Positions 24,622 through 33,996 of a stretch of DNA of 63,157 bases are shown here, piece by piece. Where the stretch lies: positions 1-63,157 of the forward strand of contig JBOFCO010000177.1 in the NCBI GenBank assembly GCA_051646105.1, in the 5' to 3' direction. The notes beneath the pieces are model-generated. The model searched no databases and had not been told where the DNA came from. It worked only from the letters and a program-made list of their open reading frames with translations. The stretch comes from JBOFCO01 sp051646105. Lineage in GTDB: Bacteria; Pseudomonadota; Alphaproteobacteria; Rhodobacterales; Rhodobacteraceae. Positions within the stretch are counted from its first letter, which is position 1; the number at the start of each line of letters is the position of its first letter. The position numbers and the translations under genes were made by a program.

Positions 24622-24669
24622 TTATACATGCTATTTTTTTCTGTAAATTCATCGTCGGAAAGATAGTAA

Positions 24670-26004
24670 ATGCCCCGCGTCTCCCTTGCCGGAACCCGCA
24701 TTCGAGAGCGCAGGCTTGCGCTTGGCCTGCGACAGGCCGATGTGGCGCGGCGAGTGGATATTTCGTCATCCTACCTGAACCTGATCGAACATAACCGGCG
24801 CCCGGTCGGCGCCCGGCTGCTGGCCCAGCTTGCGGGCATATTGGGTGTTCCGACCGCGGCCTTGACCGAGGGTGCGGAACAGGCGCTTGTGACCGGGCTG
24901 CGTGACGCGGCTTCGCGCCCGCAGGAAGCGCCGCTGCTGGGCATCCTGCCGGAAACGGATCAGATCGACGAATTTTTGGGGCGGTTTCCGGGCTGGTCAG
25001 GATTGATCGTCGGACAGCAGCGGCTTTTGACACGCATGGAAATGGCGATCGAGGCGCTGAATGATCGCATGGCGCATGACACGCATCTATCCGCCGCCCT
25101 GCACGAAGTGCTGTCGGCCGCAACCGCAGTGCGGTCGACCGCGACCATTCTGGCCGAAACGCCCGATCTGGAACCGGAATGGCGCGATACCTTTCACACC
25201 AACATTGCCGCCGACAGCCTGCGGCTGACCCGTGGGGCCGAGGCCCTTGTCGGCTATCTTGATACGGCGGTAGCGGGTGAGGGCGACGGTGGCCTTGCCG
25301 CCCCGCAGGAAGAGCTGGAGGCCTGGCTGGCCGCGACGGGCTATCACGTGGCAGCGATGGAGAGACCCAGCCCGCCCGAGCCGGAGGAGCTTGTGGCCGA
25401 TGCCGCCGAACTGGCGACAGTGGCGGCGCGGCGTATGGCGGTGGACTACCTGAAACAGCTCAGGGCGGATGTGCAGGCCATGCCGCTGGACAGGATAAGC
25501 CAGGCATTGTCGCTTTACGGGCCTGACCCTTCGGCCCTGGCGCGGGATTTCGGCTGCGATCTGGTTCAGGTGTTCCGGCGTCTGGCCAGCCTGACGGACG
25601 AACATCTGGGCACCCGCCTTGGACTGGTGCGCTGCGATGGATCGGGCACGCTGACCTTTCGTCGCCCGGTCGAGGGATTTCCGCTGCCGCGTTTTGGTGG
25701 GGCCTGCCCGTTGTGGCCGCTGTATCAGGCACTGGCGCGACCGATGCAGCCGATCCGCGCGCGGCTGGAAATGCCGGGCCGACCAGGGGCACGGTTCATC
25801 GCCATGGCAATCTGCCAGCCCCGAACGGCGGCGGGATTCGACATGCCAGAGGTCTGGGATGCAGCGATGCTCATCCTTCCTGACACCGGGCGTGACTTGC
25901 CGTCCGATACAGCGCCGCGCCCCGTGGGCACAGCCTGCCGGATTTGCCCGCGCAGGGGCTGCCCGGCCCGGCGCGAACCGTCCATCGTGAACGAAGAGCC
26001 GTGA
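24670..26004 (+). CDS. XRE-family transcriptional regulator with ScfR-type C-terminal domain (DUF2083)
   Basis: A 444-residue protein. The N-terminal XRE HTH covers about residues 5-62 (RIRERRLALGLRQADVARRV, then SSYLNLIEHNRRPVGARLL). The C-terminal part matches the short-chain fatty acyl regulator family: GFPLPRFGGACPLWPLYQAL and the terminal cysteine cluster CRICPRRGCPARREPSI. The IrrE-like HExxH motif usual in the middle of RamB/ScfR proteins is not visible. Family members respond to acyl-CoA and control acetate or propionate metabolism. It precedes a receiver protein and a symporter-like sensor kinase. Confidence 0.85.
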   Translation: MPRVSLAGTRIRERRLALGLRQADVARRVDISSSYLNLIEHNRRPVGARLLAQLAGILGVPTAALTEGAEQALVTGLRDAASRPQEAPLLGILPETDQIDEFLGRFPGWSGLIVGQQRLLTRMEMAIEALNDRMAHDTHLSAALHEVLSAATAVRSTATILAETPDLEPEWRDTFHTNIAADSLRLTRGAEALVGYLDTAVAGEGDGGLAAPQEELEAWLAATGYHVAAMERPSPPEPEELVADAAELATVAARRMAVDYLKQLRADVQAMPLDRISQALSLYGPDPSALARDFGCDLVQVFRRLASLTDEHLGTRLGLVRCDGSGTLTFRRPVEGFPLPRFGGACPLWPLYQALARPMQPIRARLEMPGRPGARFIAMAICQPRTAAGFDMPEVWDAAMLILPDTGRDLPSDTAPRPVGTACRICPRRGCPARREPSIVNEEP

Positions 26005-26125
26005 TCCGGGCAAAGGTTTTTGACAGGACCAGGCTTTCCCGCAATAGTCGGTCAGCCCGGCTGGTGTGGGTGACCCGGAATACGGGGGCAGTGCGGGCGG
26101 CGTGCAGGCGCGGGGAGGGCGGCTG

Positions 26126-26494
26126 TTGGCAAGGCATGTTCTTCTGGTGGAGGATGAACCTAATATTGTCGAGGCGATCCGCTTTGTGCTCAGCCGCGAC
26201 GGCTGGACAGTCAGCACCCAGTCCGACGGGCGCGAGGCATTGACCGACGTCGCAAGGGTCAAACCCGATGTCGTTATCCTTGATGTCATGCTTCCGGGCC
26301 GGACGGGGTTCGAGATATTGCAGGATCTGCGCGCCAGCCCGGCCCATGCCGGTCTGCCTGTGCTGATGCTGACCGCACGCGGGCAAAGCCGCGACCGCGA
26401 CATGGCTGTCCAGCAGGGTGCCAGCATGTTCCTGACCAAGCCGTTTTCGAACGCCGGGCTGCTGGAAGCCCTGAATGCGCTGGTGACCCGATGA
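26126..26494 (+). CDS. Single-domain response regulator receiver protein
   Basis: A 122-residue protein consisting only of a receiver domain: acidic pocket VLLVEDEP (E9, D10), phosphoacceptor D53 in VVILDVMLP, threonine in MLTARG and lysine in FLTKPF. The start is TTG 26126 with GGGGAGGG ending 7 bases upstream; the frame upstream of it is GC-rich filler. It overlaps the next gene by 4 bases. The likely partner is the hybrid transporter-type sensor kinase two genes downstream. There is no output domain, so it acts through protein contacts or phosphotransfer. Confidence 0.88.
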   Translation: MARHVLLVEDEPNIVEAIRFVLSRDGWTVSTQSDGREALTDVARVKPDVVILDVMLPGRTGFEILQDLRASPAHAGLPVLMLTARGQSRDRDMAVQQGASMFLTKPFSNAGLLEALNALVTR

Positions 26495-26769
26495 TCCGGC
26501 GGCGCAGGCGTCCGGTCTTTGTCGCACGGGCGTCTTACCGTCTGCGGCGCCGGATTGATGCGCTGCGACTGCTGCCCTTCGTCGGCGGTTTTCTGGTGTT
26601 GCTGCCCGTGCTCTGGCGCATCGGTCAGGCCGAAGATGCGCCGCCGACGGCGCGGGGCACCGTCTATCTGTTCGTCGTCTGGGCCGGGCTGGTGCTGGCG
26701 GCGGGCATCCTGTCACGCGGGCTGAGTGACCGGACCCAGACCGATGACGGTTCGCTTCAGGATGACTGA
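26491..26769 (+). CDS. Small two-helix membrane protein between receiver and sensor kinase
   Basis: A 92-residue protein. It has a very basic N terminus (MIRRRRRPVF), two hydrophobic segments (LLPFVGGFLVLLPVLW and YLFVVWAGLVLAAGIL) and an acidic C terminus. It overlaps the receiver gene by 4 bases and precedes the kinase gene by 30. Small membrane proteins beside symporter-like proteins are common, but no family is recognised here. Confidence 0.75.
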   Translation: MIRRRRRPVFVARASYRLRRRIDALRLLPFVGGFLVLLPVLWRIGQAEDAPPTARGTVYLFVVWAGLVLAAGILSRGLSDRTQTDDGSLQDD

Positions 26770-26799
26770 GCCGCAGGCAAGCGGGCGGGGCTGTCGCGG

Positions 26800-29538
26800 A
26801 TGACAGTCTCGTTCAACCTGCTGGTCGCGATCAGTTTGGCCTATGTCGCGCTTCTGTTCGCTGTGGCCTTTCTGGCGGAACGCCGCGCCCGGCTTGGCCG
26901 GCTTGGCTGGTTACGGTCCCCGCTCGTCTATACCCTGTCCCTGTCGATCTATTGCACCGCCTGGACATTCTACGGCGCCGTGGGCTATGCGGCGCGGTCG
27001 GGGCTGGAGTTCATAACCATCTATCTTGGCCCGACACTGGTCTTTGTCGGCTGGTGGTGGATCCTGCGCAAGCTGGTCAGGATCGGGCGCAGCCAGCGTG
27101 TCACCTCCATCGCCGACCTGATTTCATCGCGCTACGGCAAATCCAGCACGCTTGGCGTTGTGGTCACGCTGATCTGTGTCGTGGGGATCACGCCCTACAT
27201 CGCCCTGCAACTGCAATCCGTGGCGCTGTCGGTCGGGGTCTTTGCCGGTGACACGCCAGAGGAATGGGGGCTGGAAGGACCACAAGCCACCGCGCTGTGG
27301 GTGGCGGCCGGGTTGGCGCTGTTCACCATCCTGTTCGGCACCCGCAACATCGATGTGAACGAACGCCATCACGGCGTGGTCACCGCCATCGCGCTGGAAG
27401 CCGTGGTCAAGCTGGTGGCCCTGGTCGCGGTGGGGGTTTTTGTTGTCTGGGGCATCGCGGGCGGCCCCATGGCGATCCTCGACCGCATCGACACATCCGC
27501 AATTTCGCAATGGCAGGTGCAGCCGGGGCGCTGGGCCGGGCTGACATTCCTGTCGGCGGCGGCGATCCTGACCCTGCCGCGCATGTTTCAGGTGATGGTC
27601 GTCGAAAACGACGACGATACCCATCTGGCCACTGCGGCATGGGCTTTCCCGCTGTATCTTCTGGTGATGAGCCTGTTTGTCGTGCCCATCGCCGTTGTCG
27701 GGCTTGACCTGATGCCAAAGGGGTCGAACCCAGACCTGTTCGTGCTGACCGTGCCGCTGTCGCAGGGGCAGGGCGGGCTTGCGATGCTGGCATTTCTGGG
27801 CGGGTTTTCTTCGGCCACGTCGATGGTCATCATGGCCTCGCTCGCGCTGGCGACAATGGTATCGAACCATATCGTCGTGCCGTTCTGGCTGGCCCTGCGG
27901 CAGGACGAGGAAAGCCGTGGCAGAAGTGCCGCCGTACCCGGCGATCTGCGCTTTCTGGTGCTGATGTCGCGCAGGCTGTCGATTGGCGGTGTCCTTGCGC
28001 TGGGCTATTTCTATTTCAAGCTGACGGGGGGCAGCACCTCGCTGGCGGCGATCGGGCTGATCTCTTTTGTCGGGGTGTCGCAGACGCTGCCCTCACTTCT
28101 TGGGGGCATCTTCTGGCGGGGCGGCACCCGGCAGGGGGCGATGGCGGGACTTTGCGTGGGGTTTGCCATCTGGCTGTACGCGCTGTTTCTGCCATCCTTC
28201 GGCAAGGACGTCTTTCTAAGCGCCGGGTTGCTGGAAAATGGCCCCCTGGGCATCGGCTGGCTGCGTCCGCAGTCGATGTTCGGGGTGGTGGGTGTCGACC
28301 CTGTTCTGCACGCCCTGTTCTGGAGCCTTGTCCTTAACACCACGGCCTATATCGGCCTGTCGCTGCTGGGGTTTCCCAGCCCCGAAGAGCGTCTGCAAAG
28401 CGCGCGTTTCGTCAACGTCTTTGACCTGACATCGGAACCGCAGCGCTGGGCGCGCGGCGGTGCGGAAAGCGAGGATCTGCTGGTCGTGGCGCAAAGGGTG
28501 CTGGGTGCAGATGTGGCCCAGGATTTCTTTCAGAAGATGGCCGGGGATCAGGGCAAACCGGGCTATCTGCCCGATGCCACCCCAGATTTCATCGAGGCGC
28601 TGGAACGGCGGATGGCCGGATCGGTCGGGGCCGCGGCAGCGCATGCCATGGTGGGGCAGGTGTTCAAGGGCGCCAGTGTTTCGGTCGACGACCTGATGGC
28701 GGTGGCCAACGAAACTGCGCAGATACGGGAATATTCCCAGCAACTTGAAGCGAAGTCTGACGAAATCGAACGAACGGCGCGGCAGTTGCGGGATGTCAAT
28801 GAAAAGCTGACGGCACTTTCGGTGCAGAAGGATGCCTTTCTGGGTCAGATCAGCCACGAGCTGCGCACGCCGATGACTTCGATCCGGGCCTTTTCCGAAA
28901 TCATCAAGGATGACCCCGACATGCCGACCGACATGGTGGGCAAGTATTCGGGCATCATCCATGATGAAACCATCCGCCTGACCCGGCTGCTGGATGATCT
29001 TCTGGATCTGTCGGTGCTTGAAAACGGGCGTGTCAGCCTGAACATCGGCGTCGGGAACCTGCATGATCTGATCGGCAGGGCGGTCATGGCGACGGCCAAC
29101 GTGATGCCTGACCGTCCGCTGACCCTGCACCGCGATCCGGTTTTCGAGGATATCGTCATCATCACCGATTGCGACAGGCTCAGTCAGGTGTTCATCAACC
29201 TTGTGTCCAATGCCCGCAAGTATTGTGATGCTGCCCGCCCGGAACTTCGTATTGCCGCCCGCGAAAAGGGCGGGCGGGTGACGGTGGACTTCATCGACAA
29301 CGGATCGGGGATTCCCAAGAAAAGCCAGTCGATCATTTTCGAGAAATTCTCGCGCCTGACCGATCACAACCGCGCGGGCGGGGCAGGCCTGGGTCTGGCG
29401 ATCTGCCGTGAAATCATGGTCAATCTGGGCGGCGACATCGCCTATTTGCCGGGGCAGGGCGGCACCGCCTTTCGTGTCAGCTTTCCGCTGATCCTGAAAA
29501 GGCCAGAGGCAGAGAGCGTTCACGCCGCAGGCCGGTGA
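26800..29538 (+). CDS. Sensor histidine kinase with sodium:solute symporter-like N-terminal domain
   Basis: A 912-residue protein. The first 530 residues form an SSS/PutP-like transporter domain with about 13 helices (SLSIYCTAWTFYGAVGYAAR, then SIADLISSRYGKS and GGFSSATSMVIMASLALAT). A linker leads to a coiled-coil and then HisKA (FLGQISHELRTPMTS, phospho-His about residue 686) and HATPase (FINLVSNARKYCD, NGSGIPKKSQ, GGAGLGLAICREI). CbrA-type kinases of this build sense nutrients through the transporter domain. Neighbouring ScfR-like and receiver genes suggest a carbon (acetate-type) signal. No attached receiver domain is seen. Confidence 0.92.
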   Translation: MTVSFNLLVAISLAYVALLFAVAFLAERRARLGRLGWLRSPLVYTLSLSIYCTAWTFYGAVGYAARSGLEFITIYLGPTLVFVGWWWILRKLVRIGRSQRVTSIADLISSRYGKSSTLGVVVTLICVVGITPYIALQLQSVALSVGVFAGDTPEEWGLEGPQATALWVAAGLALFTILFGTRNIDVNERHHGVVTAIALEAVVKLVALVAVGVFVVWGIAGGPMAILDRIDTSAISQWQVQPGRWAGLTFLSAAAILTLPRMFQVMVVENDDDTHLATAAWAFPLYLLVMSLFVVPIAVVGLDLMPKGSNPDLFVLTVPLSQGQGGLAMLAFLGGFSSATSMVIMASLALATMVSNHIVVPFWLALRQDEESRGRSAAVPGDLRFLVLMSRRLSIGGVLALGYFYFKLTGGSTSLAAIGLISFVGVSQTLPSLLGGIFWRGGTRQGAMAGLCVGFAIWLYALFLPSFGKDVFLSAGLLENGPLGIGWLRPQSMFGVVGVDPVLHALFWSLVLNTTAYIGLSLLGFPSPEERLQSARFVNVFDLTSEPQRWARGGAESEDLLVVAQRVLGADVAQDFFQKMAGDQGKPGYLPDATPDFIEALERRMAGSVGAAAAHAMVGQVFKGASVSVDDLMAVANETAQIREYSQQLEAKSDEIERTARQLRDVNEKLTALSVQKDAFLGQISHELRTPMTSIRAFSEIIKDDPDMPTDMVGKYSGIIHDETIRLTRLLDDLLDLSVLENGRVSLNIGVGNLHDLIGRAVMATANVMPDRPLTLHRDPVFEDIVIITDCDRLSQVFINLVSNARKYCDAARPELRIAAREKGGRVTVDFIDNGSGIPKKSQSIIFEKFSRLTDHNRAGGAGLGLAICREIMVNLGGDIAYLPGQGGTAFRVSFPLILKRPEAESVHAAGR

Positions 29539-29636
29539 CTGTGTTGGCCGGGAGATGGTCCGCAATCTTTTGGTAACCGAATTCGGGCAAGGATGCCGCC
29601 AGGCGACGGGATGGTCGCGGTCAGGGCGGCGCGGGC

Positions 29637-30797
29637 ATGAATGGCAGCGGCGAAAACGGACTGGTAGCAGGTGACGTGGCAGGCTTTGTAAGCGGGGCTG
29701 CGGGGCAGGCGGATGGGGTGTTGCGCCGCAAGGTGCAGACGATGCGTGCCGCGTCGCTGGATGAATTTGCCAAGACGCCGGGCCGTGCGCTGACACAGGC
29801 GCTGGCGCAGGCCGGGCAGGCGTTGCGTCTGATGATCGATGTGGCCGATCTGCGCGAACTGCGGATGACGCTGGCGGAATTGCCCGAACTGCTGGAGGAT
29901 CATGCCCTGCTGGCCGTGATCGAAGGCCCCGAGGAAGGATTGGGTCTTTGCGCCCTTTCCCCCGCTGTCATGTCCGCGCTGATAGAAGTGCAGACCACGG
30001 GGCGCGTACTACGGGGGGAACCGGCACCCCGCAGGCCGACACGCACGGATGCCGCCATGTGTACGGACAGCGTCGATATGGTGCTGCGGGAACTGGAATC
30101 CACGCTTGACCAGACCGATGACCGGACCTGGTCCTATGGCTTTCGTTTCGCATCCTTCCTTGCCGATCCTAGACCGCTGTCCCTGCTGCTCGAGGAAACC
30201 CGCTATCGCGTGTTCGTGGCCAGCCTTGCAATGGCGGATGGCGCGCGGAAGGGCGGCATCGTGCTGGCCTTCCCGGCAGAGGGGCGGGCGCCCGCCCTGA
30301 GGGTCACCCCGCAGAGCGGACAGACGAATGACGATGAAGTCTGGGTTGACGGACTGGGTCGCGCGGTCCGCGCCGCATCCGCAGACCTGCGCGCCGTGTT
30401 GTGCCACCTGACCCTGCCGCTGGCCGAGGTGATGGCGTTGCAACCGGGGCAGCTGCTGACCTTCCCGACGGACAGGCTGGGGCAGGTGCGGCTGGAAGGG
30501 GCGGGCGGTGTCGCCGCCGCGATTTCTGCCCGGCTGGGACAGTTTCGCGGCTACCGGGCCCTGCGGCTGACAGGCGAGAATGCGTCGGAGCGGGCTCCCG
30601 ACGAAGATGCTGGCTGGCCTGTCGACAGACTTTCTTCGGCAGCGCAAGTTTCCTACCGCGATCAGGACCATCCGGAAGGCCCGCCATCCCCCGGAACGGG
30701 TGGCGGCACGCAGGAAAATACCGGGGCTGGCCTGCCACACGGGTCGCCAGCCGCGCATCAAGCTATGACAACGGCAGGAGAGATGGCCGGGGCATGA
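29637..30797 (+). CDS. Orphan FliM/FliN-family (SpoA domain) protein
   Basis: A 386-residue protein. The central part (about residues 30-250) has FliM-like elements (RRKVQTMRAASLDEFA; LCALSPAVMSALIEVQTTGR). A C-terminal SpoA-like domain lies near residues 255-315 (LPLAEVMALQPGQLLTFPTD). The last 70 residues are Pro/Gly-rich and look disordered. FliM forms the flagellar switch C-ring, but no flagellar genes lie in the window and the sequence is divergent. It starts 98 bases after the kinase gene. It might be a flagellar component far from its operon or a scaffold used by the signalling group. Confidence 0.7.
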   Translation: MNGSGENGLVAGDVAGFVSGAAGQADGVLRRKVQTMRAASLDEFAKTPGRALTQALAQAGQALRLMIDVADLRELRMTLAELPELLEDHALLAVIEGPEEGLGLCALSPAVMSALIEVQTTGRVLRGEPAPRRPTRTDAAMCTDSVDMVLRELESTLDQTDDRTWSYGFRFASFLADPRPLSLLLEETRYRVFVASLAMADGARKGGIVLAFPAEGRAPALRVTPQSGQTNDDEVWVDGLGRAVRAASADLRAVLCHLTLPLAEVMALQPGQLLTFPTDRLGQVRLEGAGGVAAAISARLGQFRGYRALRLTGENASERAPDEDAGWPVDRLSSAAQVSYRDQDHPEGPPSPGTGGGTQENTGAGLPHGSPAAHQAMTTAGEMAGA

Positions 30798-30851
30798 TGC
30801 GTTCTGCCTGACCGGGATAGGGGATGCGCCGCCCACCGCGTCGTGCGACAA

Positions 30852-31283
30852 CTACCCTTGCGCTGCTTCCAGTGTCGGGCGAAGCCATTCCAGTTGGTAG
30901 CCATACCGGGCGGGGGTCGAGATCAGCACATCAGCGCTTTGCCGCCCCGCATTGGCCAGCGCCCAGATCACCGATGACCGGTTTCCGGACGCGCAATAGG
31001 CAAAGACCTTGCCGCCGGAAGCAGCGCCCCGGTCGATGGCATCGCGCTGGATATCGACATTGCCCTGGGTGATCTGGCCCGAGACGACCGGGTTATCGAC
31101 AAAATCCATCCCCGCAGCCAGCACGGCGGCGCGCATTGCCGCAGCATGTATCGGGGCCGGGATTTCGGCATCGGGGCGGTTGTCGATGACGATGGTGAAG
31201 CCCGCCGCTTTCAGTGCGGCAATATCTTCCAGCGCGATCTGCGGCGAAACGGCATAGGTTTCGGTCAGCGGGCGGATTTCCAT
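30852..31283 (-). CDS. TIGR01244-family (DUF442) phosphatase/sulfurtransferase-like protein
   Basis: A 143-residue single-domain protein of the beta-lactamase-hydrolase-like group. It has ALEDIAALKAAGFTIVIDNR at the N terminus, PVVSGQIT in the middle and the active-site loop FAYCASGNRSSVIWAL with a C-x4-R pattern. Relatives act on sulfur species or phosphate esters. ATG 31283 has AGGAAAGG upstream; an upstream in-frame extension is unlikely. It is convergent with the FliM-like gene. Confidence 0.85.
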   Translation of the reverse strand: MEIRPLTETYAVSPQIALEDIAALKAAGFTIVIDNRPDAEIPAPIHAAAMRAAVLAAGMDFVDNPVVSGQITQGNVDIQRDAIDRGAASGGKVFAYCASGNRSSVIWALANAGRQSADVLISTPARYGYQLEWLRPTLEAAQG

Positions 31284-31491
31284 GGTGAACCTTTCCTGGG
31301 CGGCAACCGGGCTGACCATAGCCCCCGGAACGGAGCATAGAAAGAGGGGCGCACAAAAACCGGGGCATTTGGAAGAAAACAGATGAACCTTTTAGCGGTC
31401 CTCGCATTATCCTGTTGATGTGGGTCAAGGCAGAACCGACCCGCAGTGCCAAGACTGATCTTCATCGCGTGGGCCAGAGGGGCAAAGGATC

Positions 31492-31809
31492 ATGACCAGC
31501 AATTCCGATTACAAGACAAGACTCGTGGCGCGACGCGACCAGCTTGACCGTCGGCTGCACAGCATCGAGGGAGAACTGGACGCCCCGGCGCCCGCAGACT
31601 GGGAGGAGCGTGCGACCGAGCGCGAGGGGGATGAGGTTCTGGAAAGCATGGGCCTGTCCGCGCAGCAGGAAATGCGGATGATTCTTGCCGCGCTTGACCG
31701 GATTGAGACCGGCGAATTCGGTTTTTGCACGAAATGTGGCAGCAAGATCGCGGAGGCGCGGCTTCAGATTGTGCCCGCGACGCCATTCTGCGCAACTTGT
31801 GCTACCTGA
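31492..31809 (+). CDS. DksA/TraR-family C4-type zinc-finger protein
   Basis: A 105-residue protein with a helical hairpin N terminus and a C-terminal C4 zinc finger (C79, C82, C100, C103; FCTKCG and FCATC). Full DksA binds the RNA polymerase secondary channel and is about 150 residues; this short form resembles the alphaproteobacterial DksA-like proteins. The coiled-coil tip acidic pair of DksA is not obvious, so whether it modulates polymerase is uncertain. It is monocistronic. Confidence 0.88.
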   Translation: MTSNSDYKTRLVARRDQLDRRLHSIEGELDAPAPADWEERATEREGDEVLESMGLSAQQEMRMILAALDRIETGEFGFCTKCGSKIAEARLQIVPATPFCATCAT

Positions 31810-31867
31810 GGGCTTTTCGCGGACCCGTCCACCCGTCATAGTATCCTGAAACAGACCGGGACGGGGA

Positions 31868-33973
31868 ATGGCGGGACTGCTGGAAACGATCACGGACGAG
31901 GGCGTCATGCTTCTTGTCATGGTGGGACCGCGCCGCAACCGGCTTGTCGCACATCTGCGCGGTGCGCTGATTGCTGCGCTTGGTCGTGCTTCCGGCAGCG
32001 CGCGGGTGCGCGCTATCGTTGTTTGCGGCAAGGGTGTCGATTTTTCCGAAGGTGCCGGACAGGCCCTGGCTGCCGGATCCGATTCCGATCCTGGATTGGA
32101 CCGGGTGACGCAAGCCATCGCCGGTTGCACAAAGCCGGTTGTCGCGGCGCTTCAGGGCGCTGTTCTGGACGGGGGGCTGGAATTGGCGCTGGCCGCAGAT
32201 GCGCGGATCGCCAGCCCCGATGCCCGGATCGGATTTCCGGCCAGCCGTCGTGACCTGCTGCCGCAGGCAGGGGGCGGGCAGCGGCTGGCCCGATTGGTCG
32301 GTGCGGAAAACGCGCTGCGTATTTTGCTGACCGGGGTGCCGGTCAGCGGAACCACCGCCCGGGCGCTGGGGCTGGTCGATGAACTGGCCGAGGGCGATGT
32401 GACCCGTGCGGCGATGGACTGCGCGCTGTTGCTGGCGGAAGCCGCAGGCAAGGGCATTCGGCTGCAACGGCCGATGCCCTGGGCCGGCGATGGACGCGCT
32501 TTTGAAAAGGTCATCGCCACGGCGCGCGCCGGGCTGGCCCAGCCTTCGGCAGGGTCGGCGGTGGCCAGCCGGATCGTTGATTGCGTGGAATCTGCGCTGC
32601 TTCTTCCCGAAGAACTTGCCATGATGCGCGAGCGCTCGGCCTATGAGGATTGTCTGGGCGATGCTGGTGCTGCGGGGCTTTGCCATCTGGCCGAGGCGAC
32701 CGAAGCAGCCGAGGTTCTGGCAACCGGCGCCCGCGTCGGTGCGGTTCCGGTCCCGCAGCAGATTGCGGTGGTCGGGTCCGGTGCCGCCGCGGCCGATCTG
32801 GCCGGTGCGCTGCTGGAAGCGGGCTGCGAGGTATTGTTGGTCGAACGTGACATCGCGGCGATGACTGCCGGGCTGAAACGGATCGCGACACGGCAGGAGA
32901 TTGCGGTTCAGAACCGCGCACTTGATCCTGTGGAACGCGATGCGCGCTGGGCGCGGCTCAGCGCCGCAACCGATATGTCAGGGCTGGCGAATATTGCTCT
33001 GGCCATTGATGCCATTCCCGACACCCATCCGGGGAAAGAGGGTATTCTGGCCGAAATCGATGCCGCGCTGCCCCCGCTGGCCTGCATGGGCAGCTTCGTC
33101 GGCCAGCGCAGGCTTTCGGAATTGACGACCGTCACCTCGCGCCGGGAAAGCATTGCCGGGCTGCATCTGCATGGCACGGGCGGCGTGCCGCGGCTGGCCG
33201 AAATCGTGCTGCCGGAATCCGGTGCGCCGCTGGCGGGGCGGATGCTTGCGGCGGTGTTGTCGCGGGCGGGGATCGTGGCGGTGCGTGCGGGTGAAGGCGA
33301 TGGCCTGATCGCCGGACGGCTGCTGGATGGCTGGCGCGCCGCGGCGCTAAGCCTTCTGCATGATGGCGCCACACCTTCGGGCATCGATCGGGCGGCGCGG
33401 GCGTCGGGCCATTCCTTCGGGCCGTTCCGCGAAATGGACGAAGCCGGGCTTGACCGGGTTGCCGCGCGGTTTTTCCGGGTGCGACCCGATATTTATGTGC
33501 CGCTGCTGGAACATCTGTGCAGCGCCGGGTGGACAGGGCGACGGGTTGGCAGGGGCTTCTTCCGCTATGATGGCAATGCGCATCGCGAAGACCCGGAGGT
33601 GAACACCCTTGTCATCGAGATGATGGCCATGGACGGGCGTGTGCCGCTTCGGCTGACCGCGCAGCAGGGCATCCGCCGCCTGCACCTCGGGTTGATGCTG
33701 GCGGGTGCCCGGCTGCTGGAAAGCAAGGGGGCGCATCGCGCGGGCGATGTCGATCTGGTGGCCGTGCAGCTTACCGGGGCTTCCCGCCGCTGGGGTGGGC
33801 CGCTGCACGCCGCCGACCGGATAGGCCTGGGGGTGGTTCTGGCCGAAATGCGGGCGCTGGCGTCCACCCACGGGCCGGGATGGGAACCGCCGGAACTGCT
33901 GGTCGATCTGGTCAAGCACGGCATGCGCTTTGCCGATTGCCTTCAGCCCGGTCCGCTGAGCGTTGCGGCCTGA
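31868..33973 (+). CDS. Divergent FadJ-like enoyl-CoA hydratase / 3-hydroxyacyl-CoA dehydrogenase protein
   Basis: A 701-residue protein with an N-terminal crotonase domain (about 1-190), a Rossmann NAD domain (about 297-460) and a C-terminal dehydrogenase domain to 640. In the hydratase site, one catalytic Glu is kept (GGLELA, E105) but the second is Ala (GFPASRRDLLPQAGGGQRL, A125). The dinucleotide motif is GSGAAAAD instead of the usual GxGxMG, while the His and Glu of GLHLHGTGGVPRLAEIV are present. So the hydratase half is probably inactive and the family position is odd. It may still act as a dehydrogenase or be decaying. It is not next to other beta-oxidation genes. Confidence 0.8.
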   Translation: MAGLLETITDEGVMLLVMVGPRRNRLVAHLRGALIAALGRASGSARVRAIVVCGKGVDFSEGAGQALAAGSDSDPGLDRVTQAIAGCTKPVVAALQGAVLDGGLELALAADARIASPDARIGFPASRRDLLPQAGGGQRLARLVGAENALRILLTGVPVSGTTARALGLVDELAEGDVTRAAMDCALLLAEAAGKGIRLQRPMPWAGDGRAFEKVIATARAGLAQPSAGSAVASRIVDCVESALLLPEELAMMRERSAYEDCLGDAGAAGLCHLAEATEAAEVLATGARVGAVPVPQQIAVVGSGAAAADLAGALLEAGCEVLLVERDIAAMTAGLKRIATRQEIAVQNRALDPVERDARWARLSAATDMSGLANIALAIDAIPDTHPGKEGILAEIDAALPPLACMGSFVGQRRLSELTTVTSRRESIAGLHLHGTGGVPRLAEIVLPESGAPLAGRMLAAVLSRAGIVAVRAGEGDGLIAGRLLDGWRAAALSLLHDGATPSGIDRAARASGHSFGPFREMDEAGLDRVAARFFRVRPDIYVPLLEHLCSAGWTGRRVGRGFFRYDGNAHREDPEVNTLVIEMMAMDGRVPLRLTAQQGIRRLHLGLMLAGARLLESKGAHRAGDVDLVAVQLTGASRRWGGPLHAADRIGLGVVLAEMRALASTHGPGWEPPELLVDLVKHGMRFADCLQPGPLSVAA

Positions 33974-33996
33974 ATATCTGAATGCGTGACGGGCTG

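Noticed and set aside
28216..29796. A 526-codon minus-strand frame over the sensor kinase
   Set aside because: Antisense shadow of the HisKA/HATPase region; composition is typical of frame shadows.
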